This document shows positions 1-6,024 of a DNA stretch of 6,405 nucleotides, piece by piece. The notes beneath the pieces were generated by a model. The model was not told the origin of the DNA. It saw only the letters and a list, made by a program, of their open reading frames with translations, and did no database searches. Both the position numbers and the translations under genes were made by a program. Source of the stretch: Puniceicoccales bacterium (GTDB lineage: Bacteria > Verrucomicrobiota > Verrucomicrobiia > Opitutales > UBA953); contig JAITPT010000117.1 in assembly GCA_031289285.1 (NCBI GenBank), forward strand, positions 1-6,405, written 5' to 3'. The number at the start of each line of letters is the position of its first letter. Position 1 is the first letter of the stretch.

Positions 1-333
1 ACCTACCGCGTCGTGTTGTTCGGCAAAGGCGCGACGGCGAAACGCGGCGACTCCTCCGCCGCCCGCATCGCCCCCGAAGCCGCCCAAGCAGTTGCTGCCT
101 CTGGCGGGAAACTCTCTCGTTCGGAGCGTCTGCTCACGAAGGCTACGCAGTTCACACGTGGCGGTGCCATTGGTGACGCGAAGTTTGTAGGTGCGATCTT
201 GGCGCAATACACCCGCGAGACCAACCGCCGCTCCGGTTGCAAGCCTATCCTGTTTGCAGACGCAGACGCGGGCTCGGAGATTTCCGCCGACTGGCCAGAA
301 GACCTCTGCACCCTTCGCCGCCGCAAACGCTGA
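1..333 (+). CDS. C-terminal part of a RAYT-like (Y1, IS200-like) transposase, 5' end outside window
   Basis: The reading frame is open from the first base and stops with TGA at 331-333, giving 110 residues of a protein that begins upstream. The pattern 'ARIAPEAAQAVAASGGKLSR', then 'TQFTRGGAIGDAKFV', then 'NRRSGCKP' and a closing 'LCTLRRRKR' resembles the C-terminal region of REP-associated tyrosine transposases. There a segment like 'AGGKLPxxELLRCRVRYFTDGxVxGSxxFV' precedes a basic tail (remembered family pattern, no search run). Such proteins nick single-stranded DNA at hairpins with an HUH motif and a catalytic tyrosine. Those parts would lie upstream of the window, so intactness cannot be judged. 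A palindromic mobile element follows about 70 bp downstream, a typical setting for such genes. Alternative: another GC-rich conserved protein. Coding status is more certain than the family. Confidence 0.6.
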   Translation, partial: TYRVVLFGKGATAKRGDSSAARIAPEAAQAVAASGGKLSRSERLLTKATQFTRGGAIGDAKFVGAILAQYTRETNRRSGCKPILFADADAGSEISADWPEDLCTLRRRKR

Positions 334-402
334 ACCGCAACTCTTCGATTTTGATGAATAATTACCCACGGGAAAACGGCTCACGGGCACGTTCTCATGG
401 CA

Positions 403-574
403 TTTAACCTAAGAACGGCAGTTAATGCGGGCGATTTTGCACAATCCTTTGGCCGTCTGCGGCTTGCTCTTTCCGCTCCACGCACCGCAAGGTGCGCGTT
501 GGGAAAGCGCAAACCGCATCCGCCTCAAAATCTTGCGCAAACCCATCCCGCTGAACTGCCGTTCTTAGGTTTAA
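403..574 (+). mobile_element. 162-bp MITE-like palindromic element, copy A, with TTTAA flanks
   Basis: The body is 408-569. It starts and ends with perfect 16-bp terminal inverted repeats, CCTAAGAACGGCAGTT at 408-423 and its complement at 554-569. TTTAA stands directly on both sides (403-407 and 570-574) as a likely target-site duplication. Inside, 464-474 pairs with 502-512 (10 of 11 bases), and the centre is a 6-bp stem with a GCAA loop (CGCACC-GCAA-GGTGCG, 481-496), so the whole unit can fold as one long imperfect hairpin. The reverse complement of copy B (6025-6186) is the same length and differs at about 10 positions. It has no coding capacity of its own: short frames crossing it are repeat shadows. 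It must be mobilised in trans, if still active. It lies 70 bp after the RAYT-like gene. Confidence 0.85.
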
Positions 575-731
575 AGAGAGGTCAGCGAGGCAATTTGCCC
601 TCTTCATCATCATTTTCCATTGGCGAATAACTCGCCACACCCGCCTCGTGCTCCCCTGCGTGTTTGTGAAATGCTCCTTGCGTCTCTCTGTTTTTGGGCA
701 AGCATTCTCTCTAAGGTCGGCAACCATTTTA

Positions 732-785
732 TTCCGGCTACCGGAAGGATAGAATGCGGAGCTTTCGGGGTTGTAAGATTCCCCG
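732..785. repeat. Pair of short hairpins, likely intergenic palindromic repeat
   Basis: TTCCGG-CTA-CCGGAA (732-746) is a perfect 6-bp stem with a 3-base loop. About 20 bases later CGGGG (766-770) pairs with CCCCG (781-785) across a 10-base loop. Two GC-rich hairpins close together with no gene around them look like a REP-type intergenic repeat. There is no second copy in this window, so the repeat status is inference. Confidence 0.4.
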
Positions 786-851
786 TTTGCACCCGACCTC
801 TCCTTCCCCTCCCTCCTAAAACCCAGAAGCTACTTTTGAGGCTAACCCATC

Positions 852-876
852 TTGCACAATCTTTTGGGCATCTGCG
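852..876 (+). repeat. Degenerate internal fragment of the 162-bp element
   Basis: The 25 bases from TTGCACAATC through TCTGCG match the internal stretch of copy A that begins at 437, with about four mismatches, and the corresponding part of copy B read in reverse. No terminal repeats flank it, so it is either an old, eroded insertion or a remnant left by excision or deletion. Confidence 0.5.
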
Positions 877-1260
877 CATTGTTACTTCCTCCTATAATTT
901 CACCCAACCCACTCTCCCCCGTCTCGCTCCGTCGCCGCCGTGGAGATGCAATGATAAGTGCAACGCATACGAAATTACGAACCACGGTATCTCTCCATTT
1001 GTGCGGAGGTGCGGAAGGAGAAAAAAGTTTGTCACGATATCACATGTCAAGATAGATATTTAGCCTGGTTAATTATTCCAAAGCAAAAAAATGAAAAAGC
1101 ATAACCGTTTATTTCAAAGCGAGTTATCGTTGATTTTCAGGCGGCGGAAGATACGGATGAAAAATGCGGAATAATAGCCAGAAACATCAGGGAACAACCC
1201 CCAAGCACCCCTGCCGGACGCCGGACAGGCAGGTCTCCACACTGCGGGCATTAGGCTGTC

Positions 1261-1288
1261 CCATATTTTTGACCCCATATTTTTGACC
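1261..1288. repeat. Perfect tandem duplication of a 14-mer
   Basis: CCATATTTTTGACC occurs at 1261-1274 and again without spacer at 1275-1288. It is preceded by GGCTGT, so the left border reads TGTCCCATATTTTT. It lies in non-coding sequence about 100 bp beyond the 3' end of the methyltransferase gene. The duplication is seen directly; its origin (replication slippage, or a mobile-element border or target scar) is not known. Confidence 0.85.
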
Positions 1289-1305
1289 GAATGAAAAACC
1301 ACCTC

Positions 1306-1381
1306 TCCCCCGCCTCTTCTCTCCTGCCAGCCCCCCCCCTCTCCTCCTTCTCCCCCCTCTTCTCCCCCTCGTCGCATCCCC
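1306..1381. other. Polypyrimidine / G-run tract downstream of the methyltransferase gene
   Basis: Bases 1331-1370 are 40 uninterrupted pyrimidines. The wider tract has C runs at 1331-1339 (nine), 1352-1357 (six), 1364-1368 (five), 1378-1381 (four) and about 1307-1311 (five). Read on the minus strand, which is the sense of the methyltransferase gene ending at 1390, this gives four or five G runs with short purine spacers right after the stop codon. Such a pattern can form a G-quadruplex in DNA or RNA, or a triplex in DNA. A role in termination or mRNA 3'-end stability is possible, but nothing in the sequence proves it. Confidence 0.6.
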
Positions 1382-1389
1382 AAATCTTT

Positions 1390-2220
1390 TCAAGTTTCCT
1401 CAACTTCTTTGTTTTTTTGGGCGGATTGGCGTTCGCGTTTTTTGGCGAGGAAACCGCCAGTTTTGCGCTCGCGTCCCAAAAGCCAAGGCAGACCAAAAGC
1501 CGCAGTGTCGTTCGCGTTCAAAAGCGTGCTCCCTTCCGCGCCCGGAATGTGAAAAAGATGCTCGCATTTGCCCGCAACTCCAGCGGAAATCCCCGTTTCG
1601 GTATTGCCGATGACAATCGCCAGCGGCCTTCCGGGCACACGCACGGGCTTGATGCCGTCAATGCGCCGCCCGCCCGGGCGCGTGAAACCGACCACGCAAA
1701 ACTTCTCGCGAATTGTCCGCAGCAGCAGACCGGTGTCGCCTGCGTCGTGGAGCGTCAGCAAATCAAGCGCACCGGCGGCGGCACTCCACGCGCGGCTGGA
1801 AAACACAGCCATCGCCGACACCCCGCCGAGCAGCAGCCGTTTCACCCCCATCGCGGCGGCGACCCGAGCGATACCGCCGATTTGAATCGGGTCGGCGATG
1901 TCTTCGGCAAACAGCAGCGCAATCCCTGCCGCACGCCACGCATCGAAATCGGACGGCTTGGGGAAAGCGGGCGGCGGGCGTTCCGTCAAGGCGACGACGC
2001 CGCCGTGGGCGGGGTGTCCGGCGGCGCGTTCGAGTTCGTCGGGTGCGGACTCGATAAACGGGCGGTGTTCGTCGGCGAGCCATTGGCAAATCTCGGCGAG
2101 AGCGCGGGCGTTCTCCGACGTGAAAAGCAGTTTTTTGAGAGCGTTCGGTCGCTCGCGGAAGCAACCTAGCACAGCGGGCAACCCGCAAAGAGTGACGGGG
2201 CGGAAACGATTTTCTAACAT
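1390..2220 (-). CDS. SpoU/TrmH-family (SPOUT) RNA 2'-O-methyltransferase, divergent motifs
   Basis: A 276-residue protein. Residues 5-80 look like the SpoU substrate-binding domain (FRPVTLCGLPAV at 6-17, then AHGGVVAL near 71-78). Residues 98-250 form the SPOUT catalytic domain. This family transfers methyl from S-adenosylmethionine to a ribose 2'-OH in rRNA or tRNA using a trefoil-knot fold. The motifs are recognisable but altered. Motif 1 reads DPIQIGGIAR, with Gln113 in place of the usual Asn and the Arg kept (R119). Motif 2 reads IGNTETG (204-210), with Glu shifted one place. Motif 3 reads TLLNAN (232-237) instead of SLNVS. The tail from 250 is Lys/Arg/Glu-rich and probably disordered. 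The start at 2220 puts Met just before the conserved domain; an in-frame ATG at 2253 would add 11 residues. Neither has a strong Shine-Dalgarno. The gene is divergent from the DUF2851 gene. The RNA target cannot be told from sequence. Confidence 0.86.
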   Translation of the reverse strand: MLENRFRPVTLCGLPAVLGCFRERPNALKKLLFTSENARALAEICQWLADEHRPFIESAPDELERAAGHPAHGGVVALTERPPPAFPKPSDFDAWRAAGIALLFAEDIADPIQIGGIARVAAAMGVKRLLLGGVSAMAVFSSRAWSAAAGALDLLTLHDAGDTGLLLRTIREKFCVVGFTRPGGRRIDGIKPVRVPGRPLAIVIGNTETGISAGVAGKCEHLFHIPGAEGSTLLNANDTAAFGLPWLLGRERKTGGFLAKKRERQSAQKNKEVEET

Positions 2221-2253
2221 TTGCGCCCAGCGTAACCACCCCGCCGTCTGCAT

Positions 2254-2436
2254 GGCAACATTTCCGTTACCCACGCCCGCCCACGCCCGCCCACGCCTGC
2301 CCCCCTCCCGCCGCCGTCTCTCCTGTCGCCCGCCCCTTCCCCCCCCCGCCTCTCCCCTGTTCAGGCTTGCGCACGCACCTTGGAAAACGAAAGTTCCCTG
2401 CCCCGCACTCTTTTCCTTTCCAGCCTTTTTACCGCT
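2254..2436. other. Divergent C-rich intergenic region between methyltransferase and DUF2851 genes
   Basis: This spacer should carry the promoters of both genes, but I see no convincing -35/-10 pair in either direction. It is very C-rich on the plus strand: six C at 2300-2305, nine C at 2339-2347, and a tandem decamer at 2271-2300. Before the DUF2851 start the sequence is pyrimidine-rich (CTTTTCCTTTCCAGCC) with no Shine-Dalgarno. A TTG at 2380 would extend the DUF2851 frame upstream but is unlikely to be the start. Confidence 0.5.
2271..2300. repeat. Tandem decamer CCACGCCCGC x3
   Basis: CCACGCCCGC stands at 2271-2280 and 2281-2290, and with one change (CCACGCCTGC) at 2291-2300. It lies 18 bp upstream of the alternative methyltransferase ATG. 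It could be a slippage-prone microsatellite or an array of binding sites; the sequence alone does not decide. Confidence 0.85.
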
Positions 2437-3636
2437 ATGAAAAAGCCCGTTTTTCTCGCCGAGATTTTTGGCCCTTATGGTCCGGTTTCTATCCCTGAGC
2501 GTGTTCTGCAAAAAATCTGGTGGCGCGGCGATTTTCGCCAAAGTGGGCTGCGCACGATTTCGGGAAAACCTGTGCGGCGGGTTCGCGCCGGACGCTGGAA
2601 CCACAACGAAGGGCCGGACTTCATTGGCTCCGAGTTGGAGGTGGACGGCAAGAGTGTGCTCGGCGATGTGGAGGTGCATTTTTACGCCGAAGACTGGTTG
2701 GCGCACGGCCACGCTGCCGACCCCGCTTTCGACAACGTGGTGTTGCACGTGTTGATGTTTCCGCCGCGCCAAGCCGCGACCCCCTTGCCGACCGTTTCGG
2801 GGCGTCTGCCGGAAACCCTCGTGCTCCTCCCGTATCTGAACGAGGACATTGACGAATACGCCAACCGCGACGCGCTGCTGGCGCTGGAGTCGCGAGAAAA
2901 ATCCGGCTGGCACGAGATTTTGGCGGCTTGCGAAGAAGTGCGCCGCCTCGCCTTGCTGCGCGAAAAAGCGGCGTCGCGCTGGGCGCAAAAAACGCGCTTT
3001 GCCGCGCAACGCCTCGAGAAACACGGCTGGGCGGAATCGTGCCACCAGCTCGTTCTCGAGACACTTGGCCTGAAACGCAACCGTGCCCCGATGTCGGCCT
3101 TGGCGCTCAAACATCCGCTTGCGGCGATGCGCGGCGCGGGCGCGGAAGCCCTGTTCGCCGAGCAACACGGCGCGTGGCACCTCTCCGGCCTGCGCCCTGC
3201 CAACCACCCGCTACGCCGCCTCAAACAGTATCTCGCCGCGCTCGCTAAAAAACCGGATTGGCCGGACGCGCTCGCCGCGTGGGGCGCAGGGCTTGCCGAG
3301 TGCAGCGCGGCGACGACCGACAACACGGCGCGTTTCCGCAAAACACGCCGTTTCAGCGCTACCGCAAAACGCCTGCGCGACGGAGTGCTCGCTGGCGCGG
3401 TCGGCGGCACGCGCCTGAACACGCTGGCGGTTGACGCGCTGTTGCCGCTGCTGGCGGCGCACGGAGTCGCGCCGGAAGTGTGTGCGCAATTTTGGTTTCA
3501 CTGGGAACTCGGCGACGTGCCCTCGCGCCTCGCCCGCGATTTGCGCAGCCTGCTTCCGCCGGAAAACGAAAAGGTGCCCGCCATTTGCAACGGCCTGTTT
3601 CAAGGCCTGCTGCAAATGGGTTCCGAACTTGGCTAA
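2437..3636 (+). CDS. DUF2851 family protein
   Basis: A 399-residue soluble-looking protein without signal peptide or membrane segment. The N-terminal half carries the DUF2851 signature: LQKIWWRGDF near 24-33, then AGRWNHNEGPDF (51-62), then LGDVEVHFYAEDWLAHGH (75-92) and FDNVVLHVLMFP (98-109). Further on, GLRPANHPLRRLKQYLA (251-267) matches the family's conserved C-terminal block. The length suits the family as I remember it (around 400-450). The biochemical role of DUF2851 proteins is not established. The conserved Asp61 and the Glu79-x-His81 pair could be a metal or catalytic site, but that is inference. ATG 2437 is the first ATG and starts directly before the conserved FLAEIFG region. No Shine-Dalgarno is visible. 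The next gene starts 160 bp downstream on the same strand. Confidence 0.92.
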   Translation: MKKPVFLAEIFGPYGPVSIPERVLQKIWWRGDFRQSGLRTISGKPVRRVRAGRWNHNEGPDFIGSELEVDGKSVLGDVEVHFYAEDWLAHGHAADPAFDNVVLHVLMFPPRQAATPLPTVSGRLPETLVLLPYLNEDIDEYANRDALLALESREKSGWHEILAACEEVRRLALLREKAASRWAQKTRFAAQRLEKHGWAESCHQLVLETLGLKRNRAPMSALALKHPLAAMRGAGAEALFAEQHGAWHLSGLRPANHPLRRLKQYLAALAKKPDWPDALAAWGAGLAECSAATTDNTARFRKTRRFSATAKRLRDGVLAGAVGGTRLNTLAVDALLPLLAAHGVAPEVCAQFWFHWELGDVPSRLARDLRSLLPPENEKVPAICNGLFQGLLQMGSELG

Positions 3637-3796
3637 CCCCCGCGCACCCGCCTCACCCGCCACGCCGCGCCCGCCACGCCGCACACAGCACCTGCCTCGC
3701 CCGCTGTTTTGCGCGACTTCAACACTTGCAAAAAACGTCCGCATTCGCACCTATTGCCCTGCGCTGTCTAACGCTCACACTTCTACTTACCAAAAA
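3637..3796. other. Intergenic spacer with 14-bp tandem repeat
   Basis: CCCGCCACGCCGC occurs at 3656-3668 and again at 3670-3682 (period 14). The second half is less GC-rich. It contains TTGCAA (3726-3731) followed 18 bases later by CCTATT (3750-3755), a weak promoter-like pair that could serve the GYF_2 gene. The leader ends CCAAAAAATG with no Shine-Dalgarno. No hairpin with a T tract follows the DUF2851 stop, so read-through from DUF2851 into the GYF_2 gene cannot be excluded. Confidence 0.45.
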
Positions 3797-5797
3797 ATGT
3801 CCGCCCCCGATTCACCAACCGACGCCACCAACACACCGCAGCGGCCTTCTCTCAAAAAGAAAGAGCCGGAAACCGCCGCTCCCGCGCCCGCAGGCGTTCC
3901 GCTGTTCGACGCCATCCGCAGCGGCACCGCCACGCCCGCCGCCGACACCGGCCCCGACGGTTCCCCCGCGCCTTCACCCGCGCCAACCGCCGCTTCCACT
4001 TCCGCCGCGTCTCCCGCGCCGACCGCCGCCGCAACAACCGACGCCGCCGCCACCGACGCCACCGCGCCCGCGCCGGAGACGCCGCTGTTTTTCCTCTACG
4101 TCGCCGACGAGGTTCAAGGGCCGTTCACGGCGGTGGACATCGAGGCGTTTATCGCCGCAGGGCAAATTGCCGCCGACACCTCCTGCATGTCCGCCGGTTC
4201 GCAAGACCCGTGGCAACCCGCCGCAAAGTTTTTCAAGTTTCCCAAAACCGCCGCCGCGTCGGCATCCGCCGCGCCGCGCATCATGCGGGTAGAGACGGTG
4301 GCGGAAGACGAGCGCGAGTCGCAGGAACGCCCCGAGCTAAGCCCGCTCCTGCGCAAACGCCTCATCCAACTCGGCCTCGCCTCCGCCACCACCATAGACT
4401 CCTTCACCGAAGAGGCCGCGCTCTCCACGCTCGCCGTCTATGAGGAACACCTCCGCAGCGACAAAAAGAAAAAATGGCTCCACGGCGCAGGCGCGTTTTC
4501 CGGCGCGGTCTTGCTCGCCCTCCTGCTCTACACCCTCGGCCCCGTCGCGTGGCTCTCCACTGCCGTCGCAGGGATTTTCACCGGCAACGACGAAAAGTTT
4601 TTCCGCGCCCAAGGCCGCATCGCAGGCGAGTTAAAAGCCGCCTCCAACGAGACAGAAAAGTTTGCGGACAAAAAAAACACGCCGACGCTCCCCGTCGGCA
4701 AACCCGCCAAAGAAATCATCAAACGCCCCGTCCTCGTCATCCCCAAAACGAAAGAATCGGTGATCGAGTTTAAGGTGAACTTCGAGAAGTTTCTCGGCGC
4801 AGGCGGTGCCATCGTTGGCCGCAAACCCGCCGTCGTTTACCTGAAAAAAAGCCTGCAAAGCGACCAGCAGAAAAAGGCAGCGCAGCTTGCAGAACTTGTC
4901 TGGAAATACACGCACCCAGAAAATCTCCGCTGGAAATTTAAGACGGACGAGTCGGGCAAATCGGGCGACCTCATCGCCTCGTGGAAACTCTTCCGCACCC
5001 GCGCCCCCGAAGAGTTTTCGGACTTCATCGCCGCCAACGAACAGTCGCGCATCGCCGTCCCCGAAGACGCGCTCGGCGGCGGAAAAAGCCTGCGCATAGA
5101 CGGCGCACGCACCGAAAATCTCGTCGCCGTTTTGGAGGCTGGCCTCGCCGACAGCACGGGCGGCATCACGCTCTGTTTCCCCGCACGTTCCACCTCCCTC
5201 TCCGCGCACAGCGTGACGTTTTCCACCGCGTATCCGCGCAGAACGACCGACGCGGAGGCACTTGAGTTTGTGAACTTTTTCGTAGCGGCCAAAGAGACAC
5301 GTGGCGGAAAACCCTACGGCGTGACCGTCATCTTCCAAGGCAAGACCCATTTCATCCATAAACTCACCGCCCCCCTCCACTACCTCGGCGTCCTCTGCGA
5401 AGGCAGCACCACGCACCGCCCCGTCTGGCTCGAAGTATCGCAGGCCGAGTTTGCGAAGTTTCAGATTGGCGACAAAATCCTCGCCAAAAACCTGCTCGGC
5501 TACAAATGCCACACAAACCCCGAAGAACCCAAACTCCCCTCCGTCTTCAAATACAAACCTGCCCCCCCGCCGCCCCCCCGTCCCGCCGCACCCCCCGCCG
5601 CAAAACCAACGGACAAAGACGGCGCAAAAACCGACGCCGGCGCAACGGGTGCGACGGCGGGCGCGACAACGGATGCCACAACAACCGGTGGTGCCGGTGC
5701 CGCAAGTGGGGATGCCGCGAGTTCGTCTGCATCTCCGGCGTCGGCAGGCACCGAAACATCCACTTCCGCTACGCCCTCTACCGACGCCTCGAAATGA
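3797..5797 (+). CDS. GYF_2-domain single-pass membrane protein, function unknown
   Basis: A 666-residue protein. Residues 1-95 are an Ala/Pro/Thr-rich, probably disordered stretch. Residues 97-147 form a GYF_2 domain (FFLYVADEVQGPF at 98-110, DPWQPAAKFFKF at 137-148), a small fold that in related proteins binds proline-rich peptides. Residues 176-222 look helical, followed by KKKK (223-226) and one hydrophobic segment at about 229-252 (GAVLLALLLYTLGPVAWL). By the positive-inside rule the GYF_2 domain faces the cytoplasm and residues from about 262 the periplasm. The periplasmic part (about 262-586) has mixed alpha/beta character that I do not recognise. Residues 587-666 are a Pro-rich run (PAPPPPPRPAAPP) and an Ala/Thr/Gly/Ser tail. 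The frame is open back to 3431 inside DUF2851, but ATG 3797 is the first start after that gene. The stop overlaps the next gene's start. Confidence 0.88.
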   Translation: MSAPDSPTDATNTPQRPSLKKKEPETAAPAPAGVPLFDAIRSGTATPAADTGPDGSPAPSPAPTAASTSAASPAPTAAATTDAAATDATAPAPETPLFFLYVADEVQGPFTAVDIEAFIAAGQIAADTSCMSAGSQDPWQPAAKFFKFPKTAAASASAAPRIMRVETVAEDERESQERPELSPLLRKRLIQLGLASATTIDSFTEEAALSTLAVYEEHLRSDKKKKWLHGAGAFSGAVLLALLLYTLGPVAWLSTAVAGIFTGNDEKFFRAQGRIAGELKAASNETEKFADKKNTPTLPVGKPAKEIIKRPVLVIPKTKESVIEFKVNFEKFLGAGGAIVGRKPAVVYLKKSLQSDQQKKAAQLAELVWKYTHPENLRWKFKTDESGKSGDLIASWKLFRTRAPEEFSDFIAANEQSRIAVPEDALGGGKSLRIDGARTENLVAVLEAGLADSTGGITLCFPARSTSLSAHSVTFSTAYPRRTTDAEALEFVNFFVAAKETRGGKPYGVTVIFQGKTHFIHKLTAPLHYLGVLCEGSTTHRPVWLEVSQAEFAKFQIGDKILAKNLLGYKCHTNPEEPKLPSVFKYKPAPPPPPRPAAPPAAKPTDKDGAKTDAGATGATAGATTDATTTGGAGAASGDAASSSASPASAGTETSTSATPSTDASK

Positions 5798-6024
5798 GTC
5801 TCGAAGCCGACACTTTCGCGGCTCTCCTTGTGGCTGCTGGCATTGCGCTTATTTTCGCGCTCTGGTTTCTCGGCGAACGACGTTCCGCACGTTTTTTTGA
5901 CCGCCGTGCCCTCCGCCGCACCTTCCGCTGTGCCAAATGTGGCACCCTCTATTCCGCCACCACCACCGCCCCCGTCGCCAACTGCCCCAACTGCGCCTTC
6001 GCCAACCCCCGCCTAAGTTTTTAA
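5794..6024 (+). CDS. Small membrane-anchored zinc-ribbon protein
   Basis: A 76-residue protein. Residues 8-26 form a transmembrane helix (FAALLVAAGIALIFALWFL), followed by a basic stretch (GERRSARFFDRRALRR) and a four-cysteine zinc ribbon: Cys46-x2-Cys49 and Cys64-x2-Cys67, with 14 residues between the pairs. The basic side after the helix predicts the ribbon in the cytoplasm, on the same side as the GYF_2 domain of the upstream protein. Its ATG (5794-5796) overlaps the upstream TGA as ATGA, and there is no Shine-Dalgarno, so translation is probably coupled to the GYF_2 gene. Function is unknown; zinc ribbons of this size often mediate protein or RNA contacts. The TAA stop (6022-6024) lies inside the TTTAA flank of mobile element copy B. 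No longer ORF competes in this frame. Confidence 0.8.
   Translation: MSLEADTFAALLVAAGIALIFALWFLGERRSARFFDRRALRRTFRCAKCGTLYSATTTAPVANCPNCAFANPRLSF

Larger units (their letters stand above)
575..1290. other. Non-coding region with repeat debris, no supported gene
   Basis: I find no convincing gene in these roughly 700 bases. A 147-codon plus-strand frame (620-1063) and overlapping minus-strand frames have low-complexity, Cys/His/Pro-rich translations without a family pattern, and they cross repeats. The stretch holds a small inverted repeat at 622-636 (GGCGA/TCGCC), the hairpin pair at 732-785, a degenerate fragment of the 162-bp element at 852-876, and an imperfect hairpin at 1210-1229 (CCTGCCGG with CCGGaCAGG). 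Bases 1040-1140 are clearly more AT-rich than the surroundings. They contain a sigma70-like TTGTCA (1029-1034), 18-bp spacer, TAGATA (1053-1058), followed by a 27-codon frame at 1091-1174 with no ribosome binding site. That promoter and frame are too weak to call. Confidence 0.6.

Noticed and set aside
620..1063. 147-codon plus-strand frame in the non-coding region
   Set aside because: It runs through the hairpins at 732-785 and the element fragment at 852-876, has no recognisable domain or ribosome binding site, and overlaps other frames of equal quality.
1091..1174. 27-codon frame (MKKHNRLFQSELSLIF...) after a weak TTGTCA/TAGATA promoter-like pair
   Set aside because: No ribosome binding site, chance length in AT-rich DNA, and only three of six bases match in the -10 element.
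1210..1229. GC hairpin downstream of the methyltransferase considered as its intrinsic terminator
   Set aside because: It lies about 160 bp past the stop, has a bulge, and is followed on the minus strand by a G-rich stretch instead of a T run.
1291..2169. 292-codon plus-strand frame opposite the methyltransferase gene
   Set aside because: Its translation is low-complexity and basic, and starts inside the polypyrimidine tract. The minus strand shows SpoU motifs.
1390..3207. Extending the methyltransferase frame upstream to about 605 residues
   Set aside because: The extension covers the C-rich spacer and the antisense of DUF2851, with low-complexity translation; the conserved domain begins right at Met 2220.
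3431..3796. Extending the GYF_2 frame back to 3431
   Set aside because: This part overlaps the conserved C-terminal end of DUF2851 in another frame and has Cys/Arg-rich shadow composition.
4631..5512. 293-codon minus-strand frame opposite the GYF_2 gene
   Set aside because: High GC makes long antisense frames common. The translation has no family pattern, and the plus strand encodes a clear GYF_2/transmembrane protein across the same bases.
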